From Acanthopleura granulata (taxonomy: Eukaryota > Mollusca > Polyplacophora > Chitonida > Chitonidae), in NCBI GenBank assembly GCA_016165875.1, contig JABBOT010000003.1, positions 21,116,873-21,180,872 of the forward strand: a stretch of 64,000 nt of DNA, read 5' to 3'. The notes under the pieces are model-generated. The model worked only from the letters and a program-made list of their open reading frames with translations. It had not been told where the DNA came from and did not search any database. The position numbers and the translations under genes were made by a program. Below are positions 24,701 through 35,300 of this stretch, in pieces; the first letter of the stretch is position 1, and each line of letters starts with the position of its first letter.

Positions 24701-27700
24701 GCGATATTTTCATACTTCTAAAAGCTGCTCGTCTCTTCAAGCTGTTTGAACAGAGGCCAGCAAGAGATGTGCCCCTTGAAACTGCCTCTCGCACGTGGCT
24801 CTGCTGATTTGAAGGAATATTTGCTGATTTGACCATTTATATATATGAATAAATGGATTTCACTGCTCGGTGATAAAACCACAAAATAATACTTGGGATC
24901 TCCTATTCTCCTATTACTCCTATTACTGATCATACATTAAAATAACTCATAAATAACTCATATTGAGAGTAAATCCATACTTCTGAAGTGGTGTCTCCAA
25001 TTACTCGATGTAAATGTCAATCTCATACCCTACCGGTACCATATCTGACATTTTTATCTCAGAGCTGATAGAGATTAACTGATGGTTAACAGAGCAATGT
25101 AAAGCCTATATTCCTAATCTCTAAGTTACATAAGACTGCTTAAAAAGAAAATCTGCTACACTATTATAATTACAGCCACTTGTTCTGATGAGAACATGCA
25201 GCTGTCGTCTGTGACCTACCTTCTAGATGATTTCTCTTTCTCAACCTGAATGGTGTGGTCGCTTCAATTCTCTTCCCCTTTGAGCCAGTTTTTCGTTTTG
25301 TAGGTGTCTTCTGATTTACATCTGAAACAATTAAAAAAACAGGTATTTCTACCCCGACAGCAGCACATACATGTAGATGTAATGTCAGAAGTGTGACAGC
25401 TCTCTCCACTGGAGCAAAACAACACGTGTGGGATTTGCTTATTCAACTTAACACCTTTATGGAACAATTTACAAAGAAAGTAATGAACAGGTTTAGTTTA
25501 ACCTCAGCTATGTATAGATGCCCTAAAAATGAAATAAAATGGGAAGTGAAACTTTTGCCACTGAACCTACATGAAGTACGTCCCAAAGACAGACAAGACT
25601 AAAGGGAGATCATCTAGAGGCAAAACTGTGGAACATCCACTTGGAAGTATACACTGCATGTACCCTACTGTGAAGCCCTGAGGCTCGAGGCCAGATTATC
25701 ATGGAGAGGTTCTAGAATTTTACAAAGCAGCACACAATGGAACAATATACTGTTTTATGCTTAATACAGAATTAAATGTAACCTTAACCATTGTCTTGTC
25801 AATTATGGGACAGCTTATAAATGCTTATTGTATCATTGGAAAACCTAGGCAGGAGACGAGCAAGTTACAAAATTTCTCTGACTTTCAAAACAGATACATG
25901 CAGAAGCATTCCCAAAAGATCTTACTAAAACCTTGTGTTGCTCGTTTCTGTGAAGACTTAGATCTGGGAGTCCTTTCACTCTGAGACTTAGATTTCGGAG
26001 TTCTGGCTTCATTAGCTGAAAATACATAAACCAATGTCTTAATGATTAAAGGCTACGTTCGGAGATGGGTCAGCAAACACAATTACAAATCTTGATAAAA
26101 TTATCACGAAATTTCATATGATTTATTTATGATCCTTTCAGACAAGGAATGTTAGTTTACAGAACCAAATCTGCAGGATTTTGATACTTTCAATACCAGC
26201 AATCTTGTTAAAAAACCTTGTTATAAGCATCCTATATATCATGCTTGTATATCTTACACATACCCTTCTGTATCATTTGATCTGACTTTTTTGTGCTCTT
26301 AAACTGGAAAAGATCAGCTCCTTGGACAAAGACATTGTCATCCTGAAGAGGGCCTGAAACAGAGTGCATAAATCTTTTTAATGTTTAACCGACTGTGGTT
26401 AGCTCATTTAGTTGTAAGATGTGTTTTACATCCACATTTAATAACAGTTCACTGGTATGAAGGTGGACAGGTTCGTGTCCAACAGAAACATAGTGGAGCT
26501 CAGAGAAAACAGCTCCCCTCCTCCTCCCCCCACCATGTTAGGCCCTCCCTGATGTAGCTCACAAGACTTGTAACTCACAATGAATGTGTGTTAATAGACA
26601 GTAAAGTACTAAAAATGTTTAAGTTGGTCTTCTTACATGTCCTTTATTGATAAAAGCACAGTTGTAGGAGGTTTGTTCCTGAAAACACACAATATACATT
26701 TTCTTGTTTCCTTTAAGTTTGAATGCATAATTCTCATTTTCAGAAGTCCACACTTACAGCTGAAATTACACTTCGTTAGTGATATCTATGAAACATACAA
26801 TATTAAGAGTAAGTAAGTAAATTACAGTAAGATAATTAAAATTTTTTTCGAGGAATTTTTACACAACAGTGCAACATCATCACAGCATATGTCCATGTAC
26901 TGAACAGGGGATGTTATATCATGTCAATTTCAGTGTTAACTACTTCAATGAACAATAAAGTTATGAGAGAAGGCTGCTTTCCACCACAGGAAAATCCCAC
27001 CAATTTCAGTCTCGAGTACCAAGTCTTACCAAAAAGGAGTGTGTCCAAATTTTCCACATCGCTGTCATCATCACTTTCATTCTGCTTACTCTTTGATGTA
27101 CTTCTGTAACTTCCTGATCTTAAAGCTGAAGATCTTTTTCGGAGACATAAGTCTGTGGAGAGGAAAAAGTTTCCCTTTCACAGCACGCCTACATCTTTTT
27201 TCATTAACAAAGAGTCCTCCCTTAAGAATGTTAAGTCATAAAAAGAACAGGAGTTGAAAAGTTTATAGGTTGATGCCACTGATGGTTGCTGCCCCAATTC
27301 TCAGATGTTAGGGCACATGTAATTGTGAAAGGCATATCACCATATCCTTTACTGTGTGACCAAAATTTATTTATTTACTTATTTGATTAGTGTTTCACGC
27401 CATACTCAAGAATATTTCACTTACACAATGGTGGACAGTATTAAGGTGCCCAGGGGAAACCCATGACCATCTGCAGGTTGCTGGCAAACCTTCCCATGTA
27501 CCACACGAGAAGAAGCCATCTGGGTGACCAAAACAGTACAACTTCCAAAAGAATTTTTCACACTGGTACAGAAATACATGCAGGACTTCACTGTCTACAG
27601 CATTTAATCTTACATGTAATTCCATGTCACTGAGCATGTCTTACAGTCCTATCCTTATCAAAAACCATGCAATGTTTACATGAATATATATGGCCAGAAA

Positions 27701-28374
27701 AATTCCTCTCTATATCGTACTGCTATATATTTCTTTATTATTATTTTTACTTATTTTTTTTATCATATATTTATTTATTTATATTTTGGGGGGAAAAGGG
27801 GTGTAATTTTGCATTATACTGAACAATACTCCTAAACAGGTTATGTCTTGTGGATTTGTTTGCGATACAGATACCGGTAGTAAATGCGAGCACAGTAACG
27901 GTATGGCCTAATGACCGGATGAAAAACCCGGATGGGAAGAAGAACTGGATAACAGGGTACCAAGGTAGCTATAAATGTCGACTGAAGGAAAACTACCTCA
28001 TTTATCGTACTAAACTCAACGCATACTGAAAGAAGAGTTTCTTGATTACCGGTAGGCCTACATACAGTCATTAGGCCCTACCACCAGTCATACTTTGGAT
28101 TGTCAGGAGCAAATATTTCCTCAGGTTAAACTTTAAATCTTCAAGTCACCATTCTCCTGTATGCAGTTCCCCGCTGAATGCCAGGATTCAGGATAAAACT
28201 GGTAAATTAGATAAGGTAAGACTACACTTCGACTTTTTGTGCATACGTGAATTGATGTAGGCTGCAAAGTTGGCAATTACCAGACTGACGCTCCTCGGCA
28301 TACACAATGTGGTTGACCACATCGTCGTCCCCTGCGAACGTCACAGAAACCTTTTTCCGGGCCGATGTCGCCAT
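12762..28374 (-). CDS. ORC2: Origin recognition complex subunit 2
   Basis: Subunit of the six-protein ORC that marks replication origins and loads MCM2-7 in the nucleus. Coding exons, in gene order: 28374-28281, 27152-27030, 26353-26264, 26015-25932, 25321-25220, 20790-20642, 19903-19695, 19290-19158, 18876-18777, 18007-17864, 15073-14837, 14302-14184, 12857-12762. The joins give one frame of 559 residues (human 577). The start [20 protein letters not shown] matches the conserved FxGDDDVxNHI N-terminus. Residues 32-214 are basic and acidic low-complexity sequence. The AAA+-like core begins near 285: [12 protein letters not shown] is the degenerate Walker A position, VFLILNNID the Walker B position, then [31 protein letters not shown] and the winged-helix end ([19 protein letters not shown]) match human ORC2 closely. 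Introns 5 and 10 carry arrays copied from the splice junctions of exons 6 and 10. An upstream in-frame ATG at 28482 is less likely to be the start. Confidence 0.96.
13360..13463. mobile_element. Short foldback element (MITE-like) in ORC2 intron 12
   Basis: Arms at 13360-13399 and 13425-13463 are near-perfect inverted copies, about 35 of 40 positions; ATGAGAAATTGTGAGC is exact in both. The spacer is 25 bp. On either strand the RNA would form a long hairpin. No target-site duplication is obvious. It is a miniature foldback element or a hairpin formed by an inverted duplication. Confidence 0.6.
15355..15425 (+). mobile_element. SINE 3' tail fragment in ORC2 intron 10
   Basis: ATATTCTTGAGTACAGCATA, then AAACACAAACTGAACAAACAAATAAAA, matches the 3' end of the SINE family seen at 30995. 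Only the tail is present, on the strand opposite to ORC2. Confidence 0.6.
15591..15890. repeat. 50-bp tandem array, six near-identical copies
   Basis: Six copies of a 50-bp unit beginning CACTCCCAATCATCTGAGAA run without interruption; a single substitution (ACACC to ACAAC near 15820) was noticed. The low divergence suggests recent expansion or strong homogenisation. It lies in ORC2 intron 10 and resembles no ORC2 exon. Confidence 0.95.
16005..17863. repeat. 54-bp minisatellite copied from the ORC2 exon 10 donor junction
   Basis: About thirty copies of a 54-bp unit (60 bp in some, with CTACAT inserts) fill the intron directly after ORC2 exon 10. Read on the ORC2 strand, each unit repeats the last 45 bases of exon 10 (TTCCACATCATAGCTTCC through ACATCAATGCCCC and CTGA) and then about 9 intron bases, GTAAGTAAG. 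The real exon end at 17864 is the outermost member of the series. Most units keep the GTAAGT donor; some have GCAAGT or GAAAGT. The most diverged copies are at 16005-16060. Long open frames on the plus strand (16231-16866, 17145-17789) arise because 54 and 60 are multiples of three. Confidence 0.93.
18905..19115. repeat. Degenerate 60-bp tandem repeat in ORC2 intron 8
   Basis: Three copies of a unit with TTTTTTGTTGTTGTTGTTGT, a short linker, then TACTATTATGGCTACTTTCA and AATTCAAATC. The array lies about 30 bp upstream of the exon 9 acceptor as the gene is read. It has no exon similarity. Confidence 0.75.
20791..22000. repeat. 52-bp minisatellite copied from the ORC2 exon 6 acceptor junction
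   Basis: About 23 copies of a 52-bp unit (one of 49, a few of 53) directly precede ORC2 exon 6. On the ORC2 strand each unit is a copy of the first 35 exon bases (GTGATGACTCATC, then AGTATTGACTCCCTC) preceded by 17 intron bases ending TGTACCTGTAG, which is the 3' splice site. Two unit types, ACAACAACGG and ACAATAAATG on the plus strand, alternate to give a 104-bp higher-order repeat. Nearly all units keep the CTGTAG acceptor; the fourth has CTCTAG. The real exon begins at 20790. Confidence 0.95.
22001..25219. other. Rest of ORC2 intron 5
   Basis: No further ORC2 exon is needed here, because exon 5 (phase 1) joins exon 6 (phase 1) directly. An open minus-strand frame at 24651-24836 has an acceptor-like start and ends at a GTATAT donor-like site. 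Its phase does not fit between the flanking exons, so it was not accepted. Confidence 0.6.
27366..27525 (-). mobile_element. Partial SINE in ORC2 intron 1
   Basis: The minus strand reads as the 3' two-thirds of the tRNA-type SINE: GGTTTCCCCTGGGCACCTTA-like sequence, AAATATTCTTGAGTATGGCG, then a TAAATAAATAAATAAA-like tail. The tRNA-like head is absent or too diverged to see. Confidence 0.75.
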
Positions 28375-28738
28375 TTCCTCTTCGATGGTCTTCAAAAGCG
28401 CCCCGACTAACACCAGTCTGTTGAAAATAACAGGTTCTACATCACATTTGTACTTGGTGTTCTGTCTTTCCCCGAATTTCAATCTCAGCTGACCATGTGA
28501 GCAAGAGGGCTATACATACATAGAAACTACTTAACCGAAACGGACTAATTTAGAGCGACATTCTGAGCTTTGCCCCAAAAGAAAAGTAACTCTATGTGAT
28601 CTATGTAGTTTTATCATATAAGACATTTTAATCCAAAGTAACTTCGAGATTAAACTTCAATCCTTAATCACAAGTCATTTTTATAACATAAGCCATTGTC
28701 CGATAGTATTGCAGGTTGAAGTTTCGGGGAATAGTGTT

Positions 28739-28761
28739 GTGGCGCGATTACTTCCCGCCAC
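28739..28761. promoter_or_regulatory. Possible E2F site upstream of ORC2
   Basis: GTGGCG at 28739 and CGCCAC at 28756 form a perfect 6-bp dyad. TTCCCGCC inside the right arm is a good E2F-type core. The site is about 380 bp upstream of the ORC2 ATG. E2F control of replication genes is established generally; its use here is an inference. Confidence 0.3.
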
Positions 28762-29239
28762 GAGCTGTCCGTCAGGCACCACTGAATCTCAGCTGTTCCT
28801 GATGTGTTTTGAGTTCGCTTTCGACATTTTCAGTTGTGAAGCATACACTGTGTTGGTCATGCTAAATGTATAGATTGTGCTATCTGGATTTGTAAAGAAT
28901 AGGTTGAGCTATTGTTTGTCGCTGACCCACTTTTCCGATGTTCATTGAGAAAAGGACATTTTTCAATGAATTGACATCACCCTACCACGTGACATCACCC
29001 TCATCCTTACTACTGCCCAGCTATCTTCAAAATACAGTTGGTAAGTGGAGGAAAGATGCAAGTAATCTTATAGTTTACATCTCGGAAAGTTTAGTGGTTT
29101 ACTTTTGCGTGCTTCTTGGGAAATGATATAGATACGCCAGTGCAGCTCTCCTTGTCGACAATGGAATACTATGGATAGAAGGCAAAATTATGTGTACCGA
29201 TGGGAATGAGAGATGTTACGACAATGATTTGGCCAGTTA

Positions 29240-29575
29240 GACGCATGTGGAGTGCTTCCTCGGGTGCCAACTCTCCGTCACCACGTCAATCACACTAGGT
29301 GTCCGTGGCTTCATATACCCTCATTTTGGATGGGCTACAGGCCTGCAGCCTTCGCACTGTAGAGCTGCGTCTTGGAGACCCTTGTGGAGTCATGTCAAAG
29401 ATTTTAAAAATGGTACTTGTTCCTGCCTCTTCTTACCACTCGGCGCTGAGAGTTCAGAGCAAGGAAACAGAACTGGTCAGGCAGGCCAACAAGGAGATAC
29501 CTCGTCGTCATATGACTGCAAAATTGTTGAGTAGATGTTAAACCAAGCATAAATACATACAGACTCCATCAAGAA
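29240..29575 (+). mobile_element. Second-type SINE, diverged
   Basis: The internal block GTCATGTCAAAGATTTTAAA, then AATGGTACTTGTTCCTGCCT and CGGCGCTGAGAG, is shared with the SINE at 40747. The 3' end GACTGCAAAATTGTTGAGTA, then GATGTTAAACC, is a SINE-type tail. The tRNA-like head is degenerate. The short open frames inside are not genes. Confidence 0.6.
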
Positions 29576-29825
29576 GAGCTGAGCATGCAGTTCTGTGACG
29601 AGGATATGATCATGTAGTTTTGTTAAAAACAAACTTGAAGTAAGCATATACATATCAATAAAGCACGCCTCCTGTGCACCCGCACGCGCGTTGTCTGGAG
29701 CTGCATGCGGACACAGGATCTCAACTCACCCTCGCTGTGAATTTTAGCATTTCGATCAGCGCCCACCCTCCCATATGCAAACATCGTCTGGCCGACCAGG
29801 ACACTACCTCGTGCAGTCGCCTAAC

Positions 29826-29975
29826 ATTTATTTATTTATTTGATTGGTTCTTTTCACGCAGTGCTCAAGAATATTTCACTTCTACCACCGCAGCCAGCAT
29901 CATGGTGGGAGGAAACCGGACAGGGCCTAAGGGAAACCCACGACCATCCTCAAGTTGCTGGCAGACTTTACCAGG
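29826..29975 (-). mobile_element. Partial tRNA-type SINE
   Basis: Minus-strand copy of the SINE 3' part: TTATTTATTTATTTGATTGG on the plus strand, GTGCTCAAGAATATTTCACT, then GGTGGGAGGAAACCGGACAG and CCCACGACCATCC. It is truncated in the direction of the tRNA-like head. Confidence 0.8.
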
Positions 29976-30529
29976 GGTGCCGTTGCGCTATTTATTACCT
30001 AATTTTTAAAGCTTTAAAAATATTTTCAAACCTTTGGAAATGAAATTCAAAACGTTAGAAATAATTTTAGAGCTTTGGAAATGATTTTTTTTATGCTTTT
30101 GTGCAGATTTTAATGCTTTTAATCTTGGATATACAGTATACTTGATAGTATTGATCTCTGTGCTCACTTTCTCAGGGCCCAGTCAGTGCTTTCCAAGCAG
30201 TAGTGTAAGTTACATTTTTAAAGCCTTAAAAGTACCTTTAAATCTTTCAGAATAGGTAATAAACAGCAGAACAGCACAACATAAGCATGGACTTATATAA
30301 AGGCCTGTACGTCATTATACCCGTATAGAGCTATATGCAGACATCTGTTGTTGCCCGCTGGATATGTGGCCCTATGTATATATTGTCATTATTGCAGGCT
30401 TACATACATACTTACTGATAACTCTTATATGGCCTTTATATCAGAGAGTGCCTGCATTCATGTATGGTACAGTACATATAGTCACCTGGGGCTAACTTAG
30501 AACAGCAACATGTACAGGGCTGTTATTAA

Positions 30530-30590
30530 TGGTTCACTGAAATATTGCTGATGTGGTGTTAAACCGTCATCATTCATTCATTTGCTAATT
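30530..30590 (+). mobile_element. SINE tail fragment
   Basis: CACTGAAATATTGCTGATGT, then GGTGTTAAACCGTCATCATTCATTCATT, resembles the 3' end of a related SINE subfamily. Nothing upstream is recognisable. Confidence 0.45.
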
Positions 30591-30639
30591 GGATAGTATT
30601 GTGTTTTCTGCACTATATTTAAGTACTTTAACATATATA

Positions 30640-30699
<60 letters not shown>

Positions 30700-30705
30700 T
30701 ATACT
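30640..30705. repeat. (TG)n(TA)n microsatellite
   Basis: A TGTGTGTGTG run passes into about 25 TA units. The open frame of repeated Ile and Tyr codons over it is not a gene. Confidence 0.95.
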
Positions 30706-30994
30706 TGCGAAAGTTAGCTTATGGGCATGTTATTTCCCAAGTCTTACCATGCATGTGTTCCATTTTTGTACAATATCCAGACACAGATGTAGATAGACTT
30801 GCAGTGGTACAAGACAAAATAGCCAGAAGAACAAACATATCACACATGGAAATGGCAACCTTTAATAGAGAGATATTGCTTTATATATGGGTATGTTGGA
30901 ACCAGAACTGGCGTATTTTGCCTCATAGGAAGCTGACACCACATTCTGAAGGGACAGTACACTATAGATATACATACCTCAAAGGTAGGTGTGT

Positions 30995-31268
30995 GTGGGT
31001 GGGGGTGGCTCCGTGGCTCAGTCGGTTAGAGCGCTATCGCAGCATAATAACCCGAAGCCTCCCACCAATGCGGTCCCTGTGAGTTCAAGTTCAGCTCATG
31101 CTGGCTTCCTCTCCGGCCATAAGTGGGAAGGTCTGCCAGCAACCTGTGGATGGTCATGGGTTTCCCTTGGGCTTTGGCTGGTTTCCTTCCACCATAATGC
31201 TGGCCGCCGTCGTATAAGTGAAATATTCTTGAGTACGGCGTAAAACACCAATCAATAAATAAATCAAA
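30995..31268 (+). mobile_element. Full-length tRNA-derived SINE
   Basis: The head GGCTCCGTGGCTCAGTCGGT contains an A-box-like TGGCTCAGTCGG, and GAGTTCAAGTTC is B-box-like, as in pol III promoters of tRNA origin. The body continues with CATGCTGGCTTCCTCTCCGG and CCACCATAATGCTGGCCGCC. The tail is ATATTCTTGAGTACGGCGTA followed by AATAAATAAATC. This is the best copy in the window and serves as reference for the others. Confidence 0.9.
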
Positions 31269-31384
31269 GGTGTGGGGGTCAGGTTCCAAGACCAAGTTAC
31301 TTGTTCATGTATTTGTATTTCTATGAACATTTTGAGACTGTGTGGTATGCCTGCATGTCATATAAGCTTTAACCCGTTAGGCTA

Positions 31385-31635
31385 CTTGAGGGGGCCTCCG
31401 TGACGGAGAGGGTTTTCACCTCAGTGCAGCATATTGACCAAGGTGCCTCTCACCAATGCGGTCGCTGTGAGTTCAGTCCAGTTCCATGCCGGCTTCCTCT
31501 CCAGCAACCGCCAGAAGGTCGTGGGTTTTCCCCAGGCTTTGCCTGGTATCCTACCACCATGATGTTGGCCACCATTGTATTAGCGAAATATTCTTGTGTA
31601 TGGTGTAAAACACCAATTAAATCAAATCAAAATTT
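31385..31635 (+). mobile_element. tRNA-derived SINE, diverged
   Basis: Same family and strand as the copy ending near 31268. GGGGGCCTCCGTGACGGAGA is a degraded head, followed by CTCACCAATGCGGTCGCTGT, CCACCATGATGTTGGCCACC and an ATATTCTTGTGTATGGTGTA tail. The A-box region is damaged. Confidence 0.85.
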
Positions 31636-32347
31636 AGCCATCCCTAAAAATGTGTTCCTTGGGCGGAACCCGATCGACCCTCCAAAAACGGCCTACTGAA
31701 AAGTCTTTATTGGCATTTTAAAAAAGTTTTTTGTTATGTAAAAAATGAAAAAAAAAAATTCCAAGGCCCTATACCAACCGACCCTATTTTTTAATCATAG
31801 GATCAGGTTACACCCATCAAACAGTTTTGACAGGATAGCCTTAGCGTCCTATGGTGATTACCCCTCGATCATCAAGTCTTGTGAAATCTGGTTGCTTTTT
31901 GTCAAATTGGGCTGCACTTCGTTGATGTGCGTTGGCATTTTGTCTTCTCTTATCTAATATTTGCAAGTTAATACTATGAATGTTCTACCCGAGACTTCAA
32001 AAAACGAATAGGGGACATCCCAGGTTGTGTTTGGTAATTCACGAAAATACAACTGTTTTAATGAAGTGGATAAGCAAGGAACACACCTGGGATGTTAATA
32101 ACATGTCGTGATGATTATCAAAAGCATACAGGCGTTTTGTCTGCCTACACAGGAGAGACTCTCCTGATTAAATGTTCACATATTACATAACAAAATTGCA
32201 ACAGACTTTGGCGCATATCGTGAAAGTAATCATATGGTTATGTTTGAATTGTCTTTGTACGAAGTAGGTAAATTGTTATGTTGTTATTTGTGCATATCTG
32301 GAAACATATGAAGAAGTAGGTGTGCATGACTGCTTGGTCCAAATCTG

Positions 32348-35300
32348 ATGGAGGAGTCGCCAGAAACCACGGTATGGAAGCCACTAGATGTGCTCAAGAG
32401 CTGTTCAGGTGAGTTCGTTAGAGATTTGATTGAGTTGATTGGTATTTTACGCCGTACTGAGGAATATTTCACTTGTACGACGGTGGTTAGCATTACGGTG
32501 GGAGAAAACCGAACAGAGCCCGGGGGAAAGCTACCACCATCCGCGGGTTGCTGGCGGACATTCACACGTACGACCGGTGAGGAAGCCAGCGTGAGTTGAG
32601 CTTCAACTCACAACGATGGCATTGGTGAGAGACTCCTCGGTCATTACGCTACACGGGAGCGCTAACCCACTCGGTGACAGTTATCCACAAAGATGGGGCA
32701 TGTAGTACTGTAAACACTTCCTGAAAGTTTATCTCTCCATGCACAGCTGGTTAGCACACGGTTCGGCAGGTGAGAATCCATCTCCGACGAGATGGGCTGC
32801 CCGAGCTGTACCAGGAATGTGGCAAAAGATTGCTATACTCTTCGGGCTCTGTATTGATTTCTTCTAACAGTAAACTGCCAATTCCAGTGAAGCAGCACTA
32901 GGTGCTACTAGGTTTGTCGACAATGGGTCTGGCGTGCTACACGGAGACACCGTAGTCATGTTATCGAAATAATGTTTGAAAACGACAGTAAACCGCAATC
33001 AAAGTAACAAACCAGACTGTGAGGAGTATGGAGGTGTGACGTAACACTGTTGTGGAAACCAGATGGTCAGTTGTTGGAACATGCTCAGTGAGGAGTACTG
33101 AAGTGTGGCCGAAAACTGCTGTTGGTTTTAAAAAAGTTTAAAAAGTTAAATACATTTGCCACGCGTGATATTAAAGTACATGTCAGGAACTATTCAGTTA
33201 AATACGGCTGACATAGTTCAGCCGAGTTTTTCTGCCTGAACGATTGTCGTTCATGAGTTATAGTGTTGCAATCGTACACGCATGGTCAAAGGGTGTCTGG
33301 AGTTATGGCCCTATTTATTAGCAAACTAACTAAATGACACTTAATAAAAAAAAAAAATAAAAAAAAATAAAAAAACAAACAAACAAAAAAAACCCCGTCA
33401 TAGACTGTAGGCCTTTAGGGTTTCATGCCTACTCTCATGCTGTTACAGGTCCGAAGACTATAGCTCTGGTTGTCTTGAACCGCCCATTAGAACCTATGCG
33501 AAAAGTGTTGGATATCTTATGGCAGAAAGGCAGGTATCTTGTTACGTTCTGGTTTACAAGGCTGACTTGTGATGTCACATATTTATAAGGCGCATTCTCA
33601 TGTCCAAAGGAAATCACCTGCAACAAAGCACAGAAGTTTTTCTTATCCACCACCCCCCCTCCCACCTGCCCCGCGTAAGACTTAATACCCGTTGCATCCT
33701 TCCTTTAGCCAAATTCATAACGTTAACCTATGGGTCGATAAAAGCCAAGTTTTGAAAATCTGCCGTGAGTATTTTATCTGCTTTCGGAAAGTCAAGTTTG
33801 GCCTCACTGATTATACTCCAAATGGAGGCTGAGGAATCCCTAGTGCTAAGGATGCACAGCAGTACGTCAGTCTCATGCAATAAATGAATTATTTCAGCCA
33901 TGATCAAAGTAGCAGTAGACGGTGGGGCTAGTGGACTGGAAGCGATAACCAAGGGCAATAACATCCCAGATATCATAACGGGCGACTTTGACAGCTGTCC
34001 CCCAGAGAGCATCAACCGGTTTCGGGAGATGGTAAGTGTGCTATTGGCCAAGTATATTGGTCGTAATCTACATAATTTTTATGCTTTTAACCAGATTCTT
34101 TAGAATTTTCATAATTGGTTTCCCACAGGTCACCAGGGAAGCGCGCATGCTTACTGGAAACATGTCTCGACCATATTAGTCACCTGAACAAAGGAATGTA
34201 GGGATGAACTTGTACTTTTAGTAATGGGACTTGTACGGAGTGCAGTAAACCTCACGGCTTCATAGAAAATAAGGTTGATATTAAAATATAATGAAAGATA
34301 CCAATATGCTTATCCGTTAGCAAGTATGTAGTCATCTCTGTTATTTTTACTAAATGACTTGTTTTGTGTTATTTTTCGAGGGAGTGGAAATCATAGAGAC
34401 ACCGGATCAAGATTTCACGGATTTCACCAAGTGCTTGAAGGTTGTGGCCAGAAAGGTCAATGGTTCAAAGGAAAGGTTGTGCTTTGTCGTCTCAGTATCT
34501 ACTGTTCTTCATATCAATACCTGTATGTTTACTTTTTGTCCAGGCTCGTGAGAAGTATATGTGTATATATATTGGCGTTACTGAGACTTTTAGGTTGCCT
34601 TACTTCGTGCATGGTACATAACATACATCAGAGTTTCGTCCCCTTCACCTTTGCTTGTTTGAGGAAGATAGGTTTAGGGTCTTCAAGGGTATTTCGAGAC
34701 GAGGGTGAGGTATTACTTATTGTTTTAATTGTTTAATTTGATTGGTGTGCCATACTCAAGAACATTTCACTTATATGTCGGTCGCCAACATTATCGTGCG
34801 AGCAAAGCGGACAGAGCCTGGGGAAACCCGTCACCATCTACTGGTTGCTGCAGACCTTCCCAAGTATGACCGAAGGGAAATCTGCCAGAGCTGGAGTTGA
34901 ACTCATAGCGATGACGTTGTTGAGTGGCGCCTGGGTTATTGTGCAGTAATATCACGCTAACCACGAGGCCACAGAGGCCCCGGCTAGGTATTAAAGCGGA
35001 CATCAAGGGCTAGTGACGCTAATGTCAACTTTGTTCATGGGAAATTGAACGATTAGCTGGGTAAATTTAATACCAAATTGAACTTTATCACAGATTTGAA
35101 CAACTGAACACTCGCTCCTGAACTAGTTTCTTCGGTGTTGTTTATTTGTCGTGAGTTAACCCTTTAACACTCAGGTCGTTATAGATCCAGATTATTTCAA
35201 AGAGTTTCGCTGGCTTTATTTGTTATTTATTTTATTAAAATTTTCCTCTGCTTTGGGGAAATTCTCCAAAAGAGTGCATTGATTGATCTGGAATCAGGTC

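Noticed and set aside
24651..24836. Candidate extra ORC2 exon with an acceptor-like start and a donor
   Set aside because: It needs phase 0 entry, whereas exon 5 ends in phase 1; in the required phase it contains a stop. Exon 5 joins exon 6 directly in frame.
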